From Citreicella sp. C3M06 (GTDB lineage Bacteria > Pseudomonadota > Alphaproteobacteria > Rhodobacterales > Rhodobacteraceae), in contig NZ_JAHKQA010000078.1 in the NCBI RefSeq assembly GCF_018860705.1, positions 111,187 to 175,186 of the forward strand: DNA of 64,000 nucleotides. The letters are read 5' to 3'. Shown piece by piece: positions 15,683 through 25,212 of this stretch. The notes below the pieces were generated by a model. That model was not told where the DNA came from. It did not search any database and saw only the letters and a program-made list of their open reading frames with translations. Position numbers and translations under genes: made by a program. Within the stretch, counting starts at the first letter, position 1. Each line of letters begins with the position of its first letter.

Positions 15683-16660
15683 GTGACCACAGGCACCCTG
15701 ACCGAAGCGATCCTCGAATTTCCTGACAACCGTCTGCTGATAGAGCTTTGCGGCGAATTCGACCGCAACCTGACAGACATCGAAGCCCGCACCGGCGTGC
15801 AGATCCTGCGCCGGGGCAACCAGCTGGCGCTGCACGGCCCCGAAGAGGCGCAGGCCGCCACCCGCGAAGTGCTGAACGCGCTGTATCAACGTCTGGAACA
15901 GGGTCGCGCGGTCGGGCGCGGCGACATCGACCGTGAATTCCGCCTGCATCCCGAAGACGAGCCCGCCGAGGGCCAGCTTGAAATGTTCGACGGCGGCAAG
16001 GTCGAAATCAAGACCCGCAAAAAGCTGATCGAGCCGCGCACCGATGCGCAAAAGGCCTATGTGCGCTCGCTCTACCGCAACGAGCTTTGCTTCGGCATCG
16101 GCCCGGCGGGCACCGGCAAGACCTATCTTGCGGTGGCGGTGGGCGTGAACATGCTGATCACCGGCGCGGTCGACAAGATCATCCTGTGCCGCCCCGCGGT
16201 CGAGGCGGGCGAGCGGCTCGGCTTCCTGCCCGGCACGCAGGAGGAAAAGGTCGATCCCTACATGCAGCCGCTCTACGATGCGCTGAACGATTTCATGCCG
16301 GGCAAGCAGCTGGCCAACATGCGTCAGGAAAAGGTGGTCGAAATCGCGCCGCTGGCCTTCATGCGCGGGCGCACGCTGTCGAACGCCTTCGTGGTGCTGG
16401 ACGAAGCGCAGAACGCCACCACCATGCAGATGAAGATGTTCCTCACCCGCCTTGGCGAAGGCTCGCGCATGGTGATCACTGGCGACCGGACGCAGGTGGA
16501 CCTGCCGCGCGGCGTCTCGTCCGGTCTGTCCGACGCGGAACGCCTGCTCAAGGACATCGAGAAGATCGGCTTCAATTACTTCACCTCGGCCGACGTGGTG
16601 CGCCACCCGCTCGTCGCAGAGATCATCCAGGCCTACGAAAAAGACGCCGAATCCAGCTGA
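15683..16660 (+). CDS. phoH: PhoH-family ATPase
   Basis: A 325-residue PhoH-like P-loop ATPase, often found beside ybeY and thought to act in RNA metabolism. Walker A GPAGTGKT lies at residues 140-147, Walker B is VVLDEAQN, and a sensor region VITGDRTQVDLPRG follows. The N-terminal part is a KH-like nucleic-acid-binding region. The GTG at 15683 with GGAG six bases upstream is the start; longer in-frame readings run back through the terminator and lipoprotein gene. It is followed by a palindromic repeat and ybeY. Confidence 0.92.
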   Translation: MTTGTLTEAILEFPDNRLLIELCGEFDRNLTDIEARTGVQILRRGNQLALHGPEEAQAATREVLNALYQRLEQGRAVGRGDIDREFRLHPEDEPAEGQLEMFDGGKVEIKTRKKLIEPRTDAQKAYVRSLYRNELCFGIGPAGTGKTYLAVAVGVNMLITGAVDKIILCRPAVEAGERLGFLPGTQEEKVDPYMQPLYDALNDFMPGKQLANMRQEKVVEIAPLAFMRGRTLSNAFVVLDEAQNATTMQMKMFLTRLGEGSRMVITGDRTQVDLPRGVSSGLSDAERLLKDIEKIGFNYFTSADVVRHPLVAEIIQAYEKDAESS

Positions 16661-16737
16661 TCCGATCGGCGGGGCGTCGCCGGCCCCGCCGCTTCGATCT
16701 TGCGGCGCGGGCCGAACCACTATACGGCGCTCCTGCC

Positions 16738-16790
16738 TTCTTCTGGCCCCAAATATCCCGGGGGTGGAGGGGGCTGGCCCCCTCCCGGCG
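16738..16790 (-). repeat. palindromic intergenic repeat, subtype B (copy 2, phoH-ybeY)
   Basis: Inverted orientation: TTCTTCTGGCCCC, AAATATCCCGGGGG, then GGGGGCTGGCCCCC. The tail is the reverse complement of the copy at 10088. It lies between co-directional phoH and ybeY. Confidence 0.72.
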
Positions 16791-16819
16791 CAGGGCCCGC
16801 CACCCTTGGGACGCTGGAC

Positions 16820-17305
16820 ATGCTGACCGACACGATCCTCGAGGACCCCAGATGGGAGCCTCTCGGCCTCGAACCGCTGGCGGAAACCGCCTCGCGCGCC
16901 GCGCTTGCGCATCTCGGGCTCAACGCTGACGGGTTTGAAATCGCGATTCTGGCCTGCGACGATGCCCGCATCGCGACCCTCAACGGCGATTTTCGCGACA
17001 AGCCGCAGCCGACCAATGTGCTGTCCTGGCCCTCCGAAGAGCGCAGCCCCGAGGATCTGCCGCAAGGCGATCCGGACATGCCCGAGGAACTTGGCGACAT
17101 CGCCATCGCCTATGAAACCTGCGTGCGCGAAGCCACCGACGCTGCCAAAGCGCTTGGCGACCACGTGACGCATCTCGTGGTGCACGCGACCTTGCATCTT
17201 CTGGGCTACGATCACATCCGTGACGAGGATGCCACGGTGATGGAAGGGCTCGAAACAGAAATACTTGGCAATCTGGGTATCGCGGACCCATATTTGCAGG
17301 ACTGA
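16820..17305 (+). CDS. ybeY: endoribonuclease YbeY (16S rRNA maturation)
   Basis: YbeY is a metal-dependent endoribonuclease for 16S rRNA 3'-end processing and ribosome quality control. The 161-residue protein has the metal site HATLHLLGYDH (H-x3-H-x5-H), in which Ala replaces the usual Gly after the first His. It also has the upstream NVLSWPSEE and ELGDIAIAYE blocks of the family. The ATG at 16820 gives the usual length; the frame open to 16700 runs through the intergenic repeat and is not used. It lies between phoH and corC as in most alphaproteobacteria. Confidence 0.92.
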   Translation: MLTDTILEDPRWEPLGLEPLAETASRAALAHLGLNADGFEIAILACDDARIATLNGDFRDKPQPTNVLSWPSEERSPEDLPQGDPDMPEELGDIAIAYETCVREATDAAKALGDHVTHLVVHATLHLLGYDHIRDEDATVMEGLETEILGNLGIADPYLQD

Positions 17306-17364
17306 CCACCGGGCAATGCCCCAAACAGCAAAACCGGGCAGATCCCGGCAATGGAAAAGGAAAG

Positions 17365-18396
17365 ATGGGCGACAGCGACGCATCGTCTACGGCAGCGCAC
17401 AGCGCGCAGCCGGATCGACATTCGGAACGGTATTCCGACAAGTACCAGGAGCGGGGCGAAAGCATCTTTCGCCGCATCTTTGGCGGGTTGAAATCTGACG
17501 GCGCAGAGCCGGGCGTGTCTGACAGCAGCGGCTCTGCGCTGCCTGCGCTCTCCCGGCCCAGCATGCTCAATCTGCGCGACATGCGGGTCGAGGATGTCTC
17601 GATCCCCAAGGCCGACATTGTCGCGGTACCGGACACCATCACCAAGGCAGAGCTGGTGCAGGTCTTTCGCAGCAGCGGCATGACGCGCTTGCCGGTCTAT
17701 GCCGGTACGCTCGACACCCCCGTCGGCATGGCCCATCTCAAGGATTTTGCCTTGCGCTATGGCTTCAACGGCTCGGGCGATGACTTCGACCTTGCCAAGA
17801 TGCTGCGCCCGCTGGTCTTTGTGCCCCCCTCGATGCCCATTGGCGTGCTGCTGACCAAGATGCAGACCGAGCGGCGGCACATGGCGCTGGTGATCGATGA
17901 ATACGGCGGCGTCGACGGTCTGGTGACCATCGAGGATCTGATCGAGCAGGTCATCGGCGAAATCGAAGACGAGCACGACATCGACGAGGGCCGCAACTTC
18001 TTCCGCGAAGGCTCGGGCAGCTGGCTGGCTCTGGCCAAGACCCCGATCGAGGAATTCGAGGAAGCGTCCGGCCTTGGCCTGACCGAAGGCGAAGAGATCG
18101 ACGAAGAAGAGATCGACACGCTCGGCGGTCTGGTCTTCATGCTCGCCGGGCATGTGCCAGCGCGCGGCGAGGTCGTTCCGCATCCCGGCGGCTTCGATTT
18201 CGAAGTGGTCGACGCCGATCCGCGCCGCATCAAGCGGCTGCGGGTGCTGCCCCATGCCATGGCGGCAGGCGCGGCGGGCATGTCTGTGCCAAGCGTGCCA
18301 GCCAGTCTGCCGGTAAACCCGGTGATCCAGCTGCCGGCGCCCGAATTGCCGCCCGACTCCCCGCCGGTTTCCCAGCCGGAGACCCCGCGTGACTGA
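17365..18396 (+). CDS. corC: CorC/HlyC-family CBS-domain protein
   Basis: A 343-residue soluble CorC-type protein: N-terminal Ser-rich lead, two CBS domains (about residues 75-205, including MRVEDVSIPKADIVAV and MALVIDEYGGVDGLVTIEDL) and a C-terminal CorC/HlyC domain (about 225-305, with ELIDTLGG-like EIDTLGGLVFMLAGHVPARGE), followed by a Pro-rich tail. Such proteins are associated with Mg/Co export and with Lnt/YbeY neighbourhoods; the precise role is unsettled. The stop codon lies inside lnt, an 8-bp overlap. Confidence 0.88.
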   Translation: MGDSDASSTAAHSAQPDRHSERYSDKYQERGESIFRRIFGGLKSDGAEPGVSDSSGSALPALSRPSMLNLRDMRVEDVSIPKADIVAVPDTITKAELVQVFRSSGMTRLPVYAGTLDTPVGMAHLKDFALRYGFNGSGDDFDLAKMLRPLVFVPPSMPIGVLLTKMQTERRHMALVIDEYGGVDGLVTIEDLIEQVIGEIEDEHDIDEGRNFFREGSGSWLALAKTPIEEFEEASGLGLTEGEEIDEEEIDTLGGLVFMLAGHVPARGEVVPHPGGFDFEVVDADPRRIKRLRVLPHAMAAGAAGMSVPSVPASLPVNPVIQLPAPELPPDSPPVSQPETPRD

Positions 18397-19909
18397 CATC
18401 TCCGTCCGCCGCCGGCTGGAGGTCTTGCCGCGTTGGCTGCGGCTGGCGCTGGCCATTGGCGCGGGCGCGGTGTTTGGTCTCGGGCAGGCGCCGTGGAATC
18501 TGCCGTGGCTGGCCTTCGCGGGGCTGATCGTGGCTGTGGCAATGCTGCGCGCCGCCCAAACGCCGCGCGAGGCGGCGGGCATCGGCTGGGGCGTCGGGCT
18601 TGGTTATTTCGGGCTGGTGCTAAGCTGGGTGATCGAGCCGTTCCAGATCGACGCGGCCACGACCGGCTGGATGGCGCCCTTTGCGCTGTTCCTGCTGGCC
18701 GCGGGCCTTGCGCTGTTCTGGGCGCTGGCGTTCTGGGGCGCGGCCCATGCCACGGCGCGCCGCCGTCTGCTGGCGCTTGCGGTATGCTGGGCCGCGGCGG
18801 AATTCGCCCGCGCCTACCTGTTCACCGGTTTTGCTTGGGCGATGCTTGGCTCTTTCTGGCTGGAAACCCCGGTGATCCAGTGGAGCGCGGTGATCGGCCC
18901 GCATGGGCTCAACCTCGTGACGGTGCTGCTGGCAGGGCTTATCGTTGCGGCGCGCCATTGGGCGGCTGCTCTGGGCAGCGCCGCGCTGCTGGCGGTGCTG
19001 TTGCTGGGGGGGCAAGTGCTGACCCCTCCGCTGCAGGATCTCGAGGGGCGCCCGGTGGTGCGGCTGGTGCAGCCCAACGCGGCGCAGCGCGACAAATGGG
19101 ATCCGTCCCGAATGCAGGGGTTCTTTGACCGACAGGTCGGCTTTACCGCTGATATGGCGCGCAACGGCTATGAGCGCCCGTCGCTGGTGATCTGGCCCGA
19201 AACCGCCGTTCCGACCCTGCTGAACAACGCCGAAGAGCTGCTCGGCGTCGTCAGCGATGCGGCGTTTCCCGGCAAGGTGGCGCTTGGCATCCAGCGCGAG
19301 GAAGACGGGCGCTGGTACAACTCGCTGGTCGTCGCGGGGCTTGGCGGCAAGATCGAGGAGGTCTACGACAAGCACCATCTCGTGCCCTTTGGCGAATACA
19401 TGCCCGCCGCCGCGCTGTTCCGGCACATCGGGGTCGGTGGCTTGGCGCAGCGGGCACAATCTGGCTATTCCGCCGGGCCGGGTCCGCATCTTGTCGATCT
19501 GGGCGATGAGCTTGGGCAGGCATTGCCGCTGATCTGCTACGAGGCGGTGTTCCCTCAGGATGTGCGGATGCACCCGATGCGGCCGGATTTCCTGTTGCAG
19601 GTCACCAACGACGCATGGTTCGGCGCGTTTTCCGGGCCCTATCAGCATCTGGCACAGGCGCGGATGCGGGCCATCGAACAGGGTCTGCCGCTGGTGCGCG
19701 CCGCCAACACCGGCGTATCGGCGGTGATCGACGGGGCAGGGCGGGTGATCGACAGCCTCGGGCTGGGCGAGGCCGGGTTCATCGATGAACACCTGCCCCC
19801 GCCGCTGCGCGTTACGCCCTACAGCGTGGCTGGCGATCTGCCGATGCTTCCCGTGCTTTTGCTGCTTGGCCTCGTTGCATTTGTCAAAAGACGCGGCGTT
19901 TCACGTTGA
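18389..19909 (+). CDS. lnt: apolipoprotein N-acyltransferase Lnt
   Basis: Lnt adds the third acyl chain to the N-terminal cysteine of lipoproteins in the inner membrane. The 506-residue protein has several N-terminal membrane helices and a periplasmic nitrilase-like domain. Its catalytic triad is visible as Glu271 (WPETAVP), Lys328 (YDKHHLVPFGEY) and Cys383 (LICYEAVFP). The start is GTG at 18389, overlapping corC by 8 bp, so translation is probably coupled. The last base pairs overlap a candidate promoter for metK. Confidence 0.95.
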   Translation: MTDISVRRRLEVLPRWLRLALAIGAGAVFGLGQAPWNLPWLAFAGLIVAVAMLRAAQTPREAAGIGWGVGLGYFGLVLSWVIEPFQIDAATTGWMAPFALFLLAAGLALFWALAFWGAAHATARRRLLALAVCWAAAEFARAYLFTGFAWAMLGSFWLETPVIQWSAVIGPHGLNLVTVLLAGLIVAARHWAAALGSAALLAVLLLGGQVLTPPLQDLEGRPVVRLVQPNAAQRDKWDPSRMQGFFDRQVGFTADMARNGYERPSLVIWPETAVPTLLNNAEELLGVVSDAAFPGKVALGIQREEDGRWYNSLVVAGLGGKIEEVYDKHHLVPFGEYMPAAALFRHIGVGGLAQRAQSGYSAGPGPHLVDLGDELGQALPLICYEAVFPQDVRMHPMRPDFLLQVTNDAWFGAFSGPYQHLAQARMRAIEQGLPLVRAANTGVSAVIDGAGRVIDSLGLGEAGFIDEHLPPPLRVTPYSVAGDLPMLPVLLLLGLVAFVKRRGVSR

Positions 19910-19934
19910 CGGCCCCCAAGCGACGGCCTAGGTA
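19906..19934 (+). promoter_or_regulatory. candidate metK promoter at the end of lnt
   Basis: TTGACG (19906-19911) overlaps the lnt stop codon. After a 17-bp spacer comes TAGGTA (19929-19934), a weak -10. The predicted transcript start would fall just before the SAM/SAH riboswitch at 19949, which is why this weak match is noted. Confidence 0.35.
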
Positions 19935-19948
19935 GCCCCGTCATATCC

Positions 19949-19994
19949 CCGTCACAACGGCTTCCTGGCGTGACGGCAGGTATCTAATGGAGCA
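19949..19994 (+). promoter_or_regulatory. SAM/SAH riboswitch in the metK leader
   Basis: The sequence has a P1 stem CCGTCAC (19949-19955) / GTGACGG (19970-19976) enclosing AACGGCTTCCTGGC, then an ATGGAGCA segment ending four bases before the metK ATG. This matches the SAM/SAH riboswitch consensus described upstream of metK in Rhodobacterales: CUUCC in the loop pairs with GGAG of the ribosome-binding site to form a pseudoknot. Binding of SAM or SAH would hide the GGAG and reduce metK translation. The match covers the whole core. Confidence 0.92.
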
Positions 19995-19997
19995 ATC

Positions 19998-21176
19998 ATG
20001 TCCCGACAGAACTACACCTTTACCTCGGAATCGGTCTCCGAGGGGCATCCTGACAAGGTCTGCGACCGTATCTCTGACGCGGTGCTGGATGCGCTCATCG
20101 CCGAGGATCCGCTGGCGCGCGTTGCCTGCGAAACCTTTGCCACCACCAACCGCGTGGTCATTGGCGGCGAGGTCGGGCTGAGCGATCAGGCCAAGCTGCA
20201 CGAGTACATGCAGCGCATTCCCGACATTGCCCGCGCCTGTATCCGCGACATCGGCTACGAGCAGGACAAGTTTCACTGGGAAACGGTCGAGATCACCAAC
20301 CTGCTGCACGAGCAATCGGCCCATATCGCCCAAGGCGTCACCGGCGAGCGCGGCGACGAGGGCGCGGGCGATCAGGGTATCATGTTCGGCTACGCCACCA
20401 ACGAGACGCCCGAGATGATGCCGGCGCCGATCCTTTACGCCCATGCCGCTCTCAAGCGGCTGGCCGAGGCGCGCAAATCCGGCGAACAGCCGGTGCTGGG
20501 GCCGGATGCGAAATCGCAGTTCTCGGTGCGCTATGAGGGCGGCAAGCCCGTTGGCGTCAGCTCGGTGGTGCTCTCGCACCAGCATCTGGATGCCTCGCTA
20601 AGCTCTGCCGATGTGCGTGCCATCGTCGAGCCCTATATTCGCGAGGTGCTGCCCGATGGCTGGCTGACCAGCGCGACGGAATGGTGGGTGAACCCGACCG
20701 GCACCTTCGTGATCGGCGGGCCGGATGGCGACGCCGGCCTGACCGGGCGCAAGATCATCGTCGACACCTATGGCGGCGCTGCGCCCCATGGCGGCGGCGC
20801 GTTTTCCGGCAAGGACCCGACCAAGGTCGACCGCTCGGCGGCCTATGCGTCGCGCTACCTGGCCAAGAACATCGTCGCGGCCGGGCTGGCAGAGCGCTGC
20901 ACGGTGCAGCTGTCCTATGCCATTGGCGTCGCCAAGCCGCTGTCGATCTATGTCGATTCGCATGGCACGGGCGAGCTGGACGAAGCGCTGATCGAAGCGG
21001 CGATCCCCAAGGTCATCGACCTGACGCCGCGCGGCATCCGCACGCATCTCGCGCTGAACAAGCCGATCTACGAGCGCACCGCCGCCTATGGGCATTTCGG
21101 TCGCGCCCCCGAGGCCGATGGCGCTTTCTCGTGGGAACGCTGCGATCTGGCCGAGGCTTTGAAGCGCGAGCTTTGA
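19998..21176 (+). CDS. metK: S-adenosylmethionine synthetase MetK
   Basis: MetK makes S-adenosylmethionine from methionine and ATP. The 392-residue protein contains [16 protein letters not shown] near the N-terminus, [21 protein letters not shown] (ATP-binding loop) and the [20 protein letters not shown]-loop-like block, as in all MetKs. The start is set by GGAG within the riboswitch pseudoknot, so expression is expected to fall when SAM or SAH is plentiful. It is followed by trmB, another SAM-dependent function. Confidence 0.97.
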   Translation: MSRQNYTFTSESVSEGHPDKVCDRISDAVLDALIAEDPLARVACETFATTNRVVIGGEVGLSDQAKLHEYMQRIPDIARACIRDIGYEQDKFHWETVEITNLLHEQSAHIAQGVTGERGDEGAGDQGIMFGYATNETPEMMPAPILYAHAALKRLAEARKSGEQPVLGPDAKSQFSVRYEGGKPVGVSSVVLSHQHLDASLSSADVRAIVEPYIREVLPDGWLTSATEWWVNPTGTFVIGGPDGDAGLTGRKIIVDTYGGAAPHGGGAFSGKDPTKVDRSAAYASRYLAKNIVAAGLAERCTVQLSYAIGVAKPLSIYVDSHGTGELDEALIEAAIPKVIDLTPRGIRTHLALNKPIYERTAAYGHFGRAPEADGAFSWERCDLAEALKREL

Positions 21177-21189
21177 GTCGGGCGAAACG

Positions 21190-21227
21190 GGGGCGGCAGA
21201 CTTTCTAGCCAGAACGTTTGCCGCCCC
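21190..21227 (+). terminator. hairpin after metK (terminator-like, no T run)
   Basis: Nine-base inverted repeat GGGGCGGCA / TGCCGCCCC separated by 20 nt, 13 bp after the metK stop. There is no T tract, so it may be a weak terminator or an RNA-stabilising hairpin. Confidence 0.35.
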
Positions 21228-21283
21228 TACACCTGTCAGAGATGTCTTGCTCCGCCCCGAGGCTTTCGCTACATGCCGCGCCC

Positions 21284-22000
21284 ATGACCACGTCAAACAA
21301 GCATCCCGACGCGCCTTGGCGCAATTTTTATGGCCGCATCAAGGGCAAGTCGCTGAAGGCGTCTCAGGAAGCCTATCTTGACGAGGATCTTGCGGCGCTG
21401 TCTCCGGGCGCGGTGGATTGGGATGTCAATCCGGACCGCTTGCCGCTGGATGTCGCAGCGCTGTTCGAGGGCCGCCCCGCCTGGCTGGAGATCGGTTTTG
21501 GCGGCGGCGAGCATCTGGTGCATCAGGCCTCGACCCATGGCGATGTCGGCATCATCGGCTGCGAGCCTTACATCAACGGCGTTGCGATGCTGCTGGGCAA
21601 GATCCGCCGGGCCGGGGTGACGAACCTGCGGGTGCATCCGGGCGATGTGCGCAACCTGTTCGACGTGCTGCCAGATGCCAGCATCGACCGGGCCTTTCTG
21701 CTCTATCCTGATCCCTGGCCGAAAAAGCGCCATCACCGGCGCCGGTTCGTCACGCCCGATCATCTTCAGCCGCTGGCGCGGGTGCTGCGCCCCGGCGCGA
21801 TCTTTCGCGTGGCGACCGATATTCCCGATTACGTGCGCCAGACCTTGGTCGAGGTGCCCAAGGCCGGGTTCGAGTGGCTGGCCGAGCAGCCGTCTGATTG
21901 GCGGCAGCCGTGGGACGACTGGTATTCGACCCGCTACGAGCAGAAGGCGCTGCGTGAGGGCCGGGTGCCGCATTACCTGACGTTCCGACGCAACGGATAG
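21284..22000 (+). CDS. trmB: tRNA (guanine-N7-)-methyltransferase TrmB
   Basis: TrmB methylates G46 of tRNAs to m7G using SAM. The 238-residue product contains the SAM-binding LEIGFGGGEHLVHQA at about residues 65-79, the GCEPYINGV block and the catalytic/tRNA-binding YPDPWPKKRHHRRR motif. The C-terminal WYSTRYEQKALREGR is also conserved. The ATG at 21284 gives the family N-terminus; a 22-codon extension is rejected. It ends 5 bp before a palindromic repeat. Confidence 0.94.
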   Translation: MTTSNKHPDAPWRNFYGRIKGKSLKASQEAYLDEDLAALSPGAVDWDVNPDRLPLDVAALFEGRPAWLEIGFGGGEHLVHQASTHGDVGIIGCEPYINGVAMLLGKIRRAGVTNLRVHPGDVRNLFDVLPDASIDRAFLLYPDPWPKKRHHRRRFVTPDHLQPLARVLRPGAIFRVATDIPDYVRQTLVEVPKAGFEWLAEQPSDWRQPWDDWYSTRYEQKALREGRVPHYLTFRRNG

Positions 22001-22004
22001 GGCG

Positions 22005-22068
22005 GCGGGGGGCCAGCCCCCCTCGGCCTTGCGGCCTCACCCCCGGAGTTTGTCGGGCAAGATGAAGA
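22005..22068 (+). repeat. palindromic intergenic repeat, subtype A (copy 3, trmB-aroA)
   Basis: GGGGGGCCAGCCCCCC palindrome, GGCCTTGCGGCC hairpin, then CCCCCGGAGTTTGTCGG and the tail GCAAGATGAAG. Same orientation as the two flanking genes. Confidence 0.75.
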
Positions 22069-22138
22069 CAGGGCGCCGCGATGGACGGGCGCGCGGAGCG
22101 CTGCTATGGGCAGTGCGAGCGATAACGAAGAGGGTGTC

Positions 22139-23485
22139 ATGTCGAGCCACGGGGAAGCCATACCGATGATTGCGCGCAGGTCTTCGGGCCTGAGCGGCGA
22201 GGCGCATGTGCCGGGAGACAAGTCGATTTCGCACCGCTCGCTGATTCTCGGCGCGATGGCGGTGGGCGAGACGCGGGTGACCGGGCTGCTGGAAGGGCAG
22301 GATGTGCTGGACACGGCTAAGGCGATGCAAGCTTTTGGTGCGCAGGTCGAAAAGCGCGGCGAGACATGGCATGTGCATGGCGTCGGCGTTGGCGGGTTTG
22401 CCGAGCCGGACGGCGTGATCGATTGCGGCAACTCGGGCACCGGGGTGCGGCTGATCATGGGGGCGATGGCGACAACGCCGATATCCGTGACTTTTACCGG
22501 GGATGCGAGTCTGAACAAGCGCCCGATGGCGCGGGTGACCGACCCGCTGGCTTTGTTCGGAGCGCAGGCCCATGGGCGTAGCGGCGGGCGGTTGCCGATG
22601 ACCATCGTTGGCGCGACGGACCCCTTGCCGGTGCGCTACGCCACGCCGGTGCCCTCGGCGCAGGTCAAATCCGCGGTGCTGCTGGCGGGGCTGAACGCAC
22701 CGGGCGAGACCGTGGTGATCGAGCGCGAGGCCACGCGGGATCATTCTGAGCGCATGCTCAACGGGTTTGGCGCCTCGGTGACCACCGAAGACACGCCCGA
22801 AGGCCGGGTCATCACCCTGCAAGGCCAGCCAGAGCTGAAGCCTCAGGTCATCGTGGTGCCGCGCGATCCGTCGTCGGCGGCGTTTCCGGTCTGTGCGGCG
22901 ATCATCACCGAAGGCTCTGACGTGCTGGTGCCCAACATCGGGCTGAACCCGACGCGGGCGGGGCTGTTCTTTACCTTGCAGGAGATGGGCGCCGATCTGA
23001 CCTTCGAGAACCTGCGCGAGGAGGGCGGCGAGCCGGTGGCGGACCTGCGGGCGAGGTTCTCGCCGGATCTGACGGGAATCGAGGTTCCCGCCGAGCGCGC
23101 GGCCAGCATGATCGACGAATATCCGGTGCTGTCGGTGGTGGCCGCCTTTGCGACCGGCAAGACCCACATGCCCGGCGTCAAGGAACTGCGCGTCAAGGAG
23201 AGCGACCGCATCGATGCCATGGCGGTCGGGCTGCGCGCCAATGGCGTTGCGGTCGACGAGGGCGAAGATTGGTGGACGGTGCACGGGCGCGGCCACGGCG
23301 GCGTCAGGGGCGGGGCGGTGACGCAAAGCCATCTTGACCACCGCATCGCCATGTCGTTCCTCGTGATGGGGCTTGCCACGCAGGAGCCGGTGCGGGTCGA
23401 TGACGGTGGGCCGATTGCCACGTCTTTCCCGATTTTCGAGCCGCTCATGACCGGGCTTGGCGCGGATATCTCGCGCGAGAGCTGA
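22139..23485 (+). CDS. aroA: 5-enolpyruvylshikimate-3-phosphate synthase AroA (class II-like)
   Basis: AroA joins phosphoenolpyruvate to shikimate 3-phosphate in the aromatic amino acid pathway. The 448-residue sequence is closer to the Agrobacterium CP4 class II form than to E. coli: [46 protein letters not shown] and [15 protein letters not shown] all fit. The position equivalent to CP4 Ala100 is Gly100 here (GNSGTG, residues 97-102), the ordinary residue at this site. The ATG at 22139 is preferred because it follows GAGGGTG. Next is cmk, as is usual. Confidence 0.94.
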   Translation: MSSHGEAIPMIARRSSGLSGEAHVPGDKSISHRSLILGAMAVGETRVTGLLEGQDVLDTAKAMQAFGAQVEKRGETWHVHGVGVGGFAEPDGVIDCGNSGTGVRLIMGAMATTPISVTFTGDASLNKRPMARVTDPLALFGAQAHGRSGGRLPMTIVGATDPLPVRYATPVPSAQVKSAVLLAGLNAPGETVVIEREATRDHSERMLNGFGASVTTEDTPEGRVITLQGQPELKPQVIVVPRDPSSAAFPVCAAIITEGSDVLVPNIGLNPTRAGLFFTLQEMGADLTFENLREEGGEPVADLRARFSPDLTGIEVPAERAASMIDEYPVLSVVAAFATGKTHMPGVKELRVKESDRIDAMAVGLRANGVAVDEGEDWWTVHGRGHGGVRGGAVTQSHLDHRIAMSFLVMGLATQEPVRVDDGGPIATSFPIFEPLMTGLGADISRES

Positions 23486-23568
23486 ACCACGGGGCGTCCG
23501 GCGGGGTTGAAGGGCAGGGCGGCTCTGGTCATAACCGGGGCCGAATGAGCCACAAAGAAAGGTCCGAC

Positions 23569-24189
23569 ATGGGCTTTACCATCGCCATCGACGGGCCGGC
23601 TGCGGCGGGCAAGGGCACGCTCTCCAAGGCGGTCGCGCAGCATTACGGGTTCGGGCATCTTGATACCGGGCTGCTGTACCGGGCGGTTGGCGCGCGGATG
23701 CTGGACGGCATGGACCCGATTGCCGCCGCCAAGGCGCTGCTGGCCGAGGATCTTGCGCGCGAGGGCTTGCGCAGCCCTGACGTGGCGCAGGCGGCCAGCA
23801 AGGTCGCGATCATCCCCGAGGTGCGCGCGGCGCTGGTGGATTTCCAGCGCGCCTATGCCCGCCGGGCCGGCGGCGCCGTGCTGGACGGGCGAGACATCGG
23901 CACGGTGATCTGCCCCGACGCCGAAGCCAAGCTGTTCGTCACCGCCATCCCCGAAGTGCGCGCCCGCCGCCGCTATGACGAGATGTGCGCAGCGGGTGTG
24001 CAAACCGATTACGAGACGGTCCTCAAGGACACGATCGAGCGCGATCACCGCGATTCGACCCGCGTCGATGCGCCTTTGATTGCGGCGGGGGATGCGGTGA
24101 TCATTGATACGTCGCAGCTGGATATCGACGCGGCTGTCGCGGCTGCAATTTCGGCGGTGGATGCCGCCCATGCAAGGATCACCCCATGA
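23569..24189 (+). CDS. cmk: cytidylate kinase Cmk
   Basis: Cmk phosphorylates CMP and dCMP. The 206-residue protein has the P-loop [17 protein letters not shown] near the N-terminus, then [31 protein letters not shown] and [10 protein letters not shown], all family hallmarks. The ATG at 23569 follows GAAAGG; an in-frame ATG at 23545 lacks a ribosome site. In most proteobacteria rpsA follows cmk directly; here the next gene is an aldo/keto reductase whose ATG overlaps the cmk stop. Confidence 0.94.
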   Translation: MGFTIAIDGPAAAGKGTLSKAVAQHYGFGHLDTGLLYRAVGARMLDGMDPIAAAKALLAEDLAREGLRSPDVAQAASKVAIIPEVRAALVDFQRAYARRAGGAVLDGRDIGTVICPDAEAKLFVTAIPEVRARRRYDEMCAAGVQTDYETVLKDTIERDHRDSTRVDAPLIAAGDAVIIDTSQLDIDAAVAAAISAVDAAHARITP

Positions 24190-25178
24190 AGACCCGGACA
24201 ATCGGCACGGCAGAGGTTTCTGCGCTTGGGATCGGCGCGATGTCGTTCTCGGATTTCTACGGCGAGACCAGCGAGGCCGAATCGCACGCGCTGCTGGATC
24301 GCGCGCGCGAGGTTGGCGTCAGCCACATCGACACCTCGAACATCTACGGCGCGGGCCGTTCGGAAACCGTGATCGGCAGCTGGCTTGCGGCCCATCCCGG
24401 CGCACGCGACGCGGTGCATATTGCGACCAAGGCCGGGATCGGCAGCGATGCCGCTGGCAAGCGGGTGATCAACAACAGCCCCGCCTATATGGAGGCGCAG
24501 CTTGACGCTTCGCTCAAGCGGCTGGGCACGGATCATGTCGATCTGTTCTACGCGCATCGCTATCAGGCCGATCTGCCGCCCGAAGAGGTGGCGGGCACGC
24601 TTGCCCGTCTGGTCGAAAAGGGCAAGTGCCGGTCGATCGGCTTTTCCGAGATCGCCCCGGCCACCCTGCGCCGGGCGGCGTCGGAATACCCTGTCGCGGC
24701 GGTGCAATCGGAATATTCCCTGCAAACCCGCGCGCCCGAGCTGGGGCTGATCCAGACCTGCGCCGAGCTTGGCACCGCGCTGGTGGCGTTCTCGCCGGTG
24801 GGGCGCTCGCTTCTGACCGACGCGCCAATCCCGCGCGCCCGGATCGAGACCAATCCGTTCCTGTCGGTGAACCCGCGCTTTACCCTGCCGAACCATGATT
24901 TCAACCTGCGCGCGCTGGTGCCGTTCCGGGAACTGGCGGCCGATATGGGTCTGAGCACGGCGGCGCTGGCCATCGCATGGGGGCTGCACAAGGGCGAGCA
25001 CATTGTGTCGATTCCCGGGACCCGGTCGCTTGCGCATTTCGACGAGCTGGTGGCGGGCGCCAACGCTGTGCTGACGCCCGAAGACATGGTTCGCATCGAA
25101 ACGGTGTTGCCGGTCGGCTGGTGCCATGGCGACCGTTATGCGCCGGGCCAGTGGGTCGGGCCGCAGAACTACTGCTGA
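24186..25178 (+). CDS. aldo/keto reductase family oxidoreductase
   Basis: A 330-residue NADPH-dependent aldo/keto reductase with the (beta/alpha)8 fold. The catalytic tetrad is visible: Asp and Tyr in [10 protein letters not shown], Lys in IATKAGIG, His in DLFYAHRY. The C-terminal coenzyme region [19 protein letters not shown] is typical. The substrate is unknown; it resembles the AKR12/13-type sequences. Its ATG overlaps the cmk stop, suggesting co-translation with cmk. A hairpin separates it from the convergent opgH. Confidence 0.88.
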   Translation: MKTRTIGTAEVSALGIGAMSFSDFYGETSEAESHALLDRAREVGVSHIDTSNIYGAGRSETVIGSWLAAHPGARDAVHIATKAGIGSDAAGKRVINNSPAYMEAQLDASLKRLGTDHVDLFYAHRYQADLPPEEVAGTLARLVEKGKCRSIGFSEIAPATLRRAASEYPVAAVQSEYSLQTRAPELGLIQTCAELGTALVAFSPVGRSLLTDAPIPRARIETNPFLSVNPRFTLPNHDFNLRALVPFRELAADMGLSTAALAIAWGLHKGEHIVSIPGTRSLAHFDELVAGANAVLTPEDMVRIETVLPVGWCHGDRYAPGQWVGPQNYC

Positions 25179-25186
25179 TGGCGCAC

Positions 25187-25207
25187 GCCCCCCGCAGAAC
25201 GGGGGGC
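25187..25207. terminator. hairpin between convergent aldo/keto reductase and opgH genes
   Basis: Perfect 8-bp stem GCCCCCCG / CGGGGGGC with a 5-nt loop, 8 bp after one stop and 6 bp before the other. There is no T run on either side, so a bidirectional terminator role is tentative. Confidence 0.5.
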
Positions 25208-25212
25208 AACGA

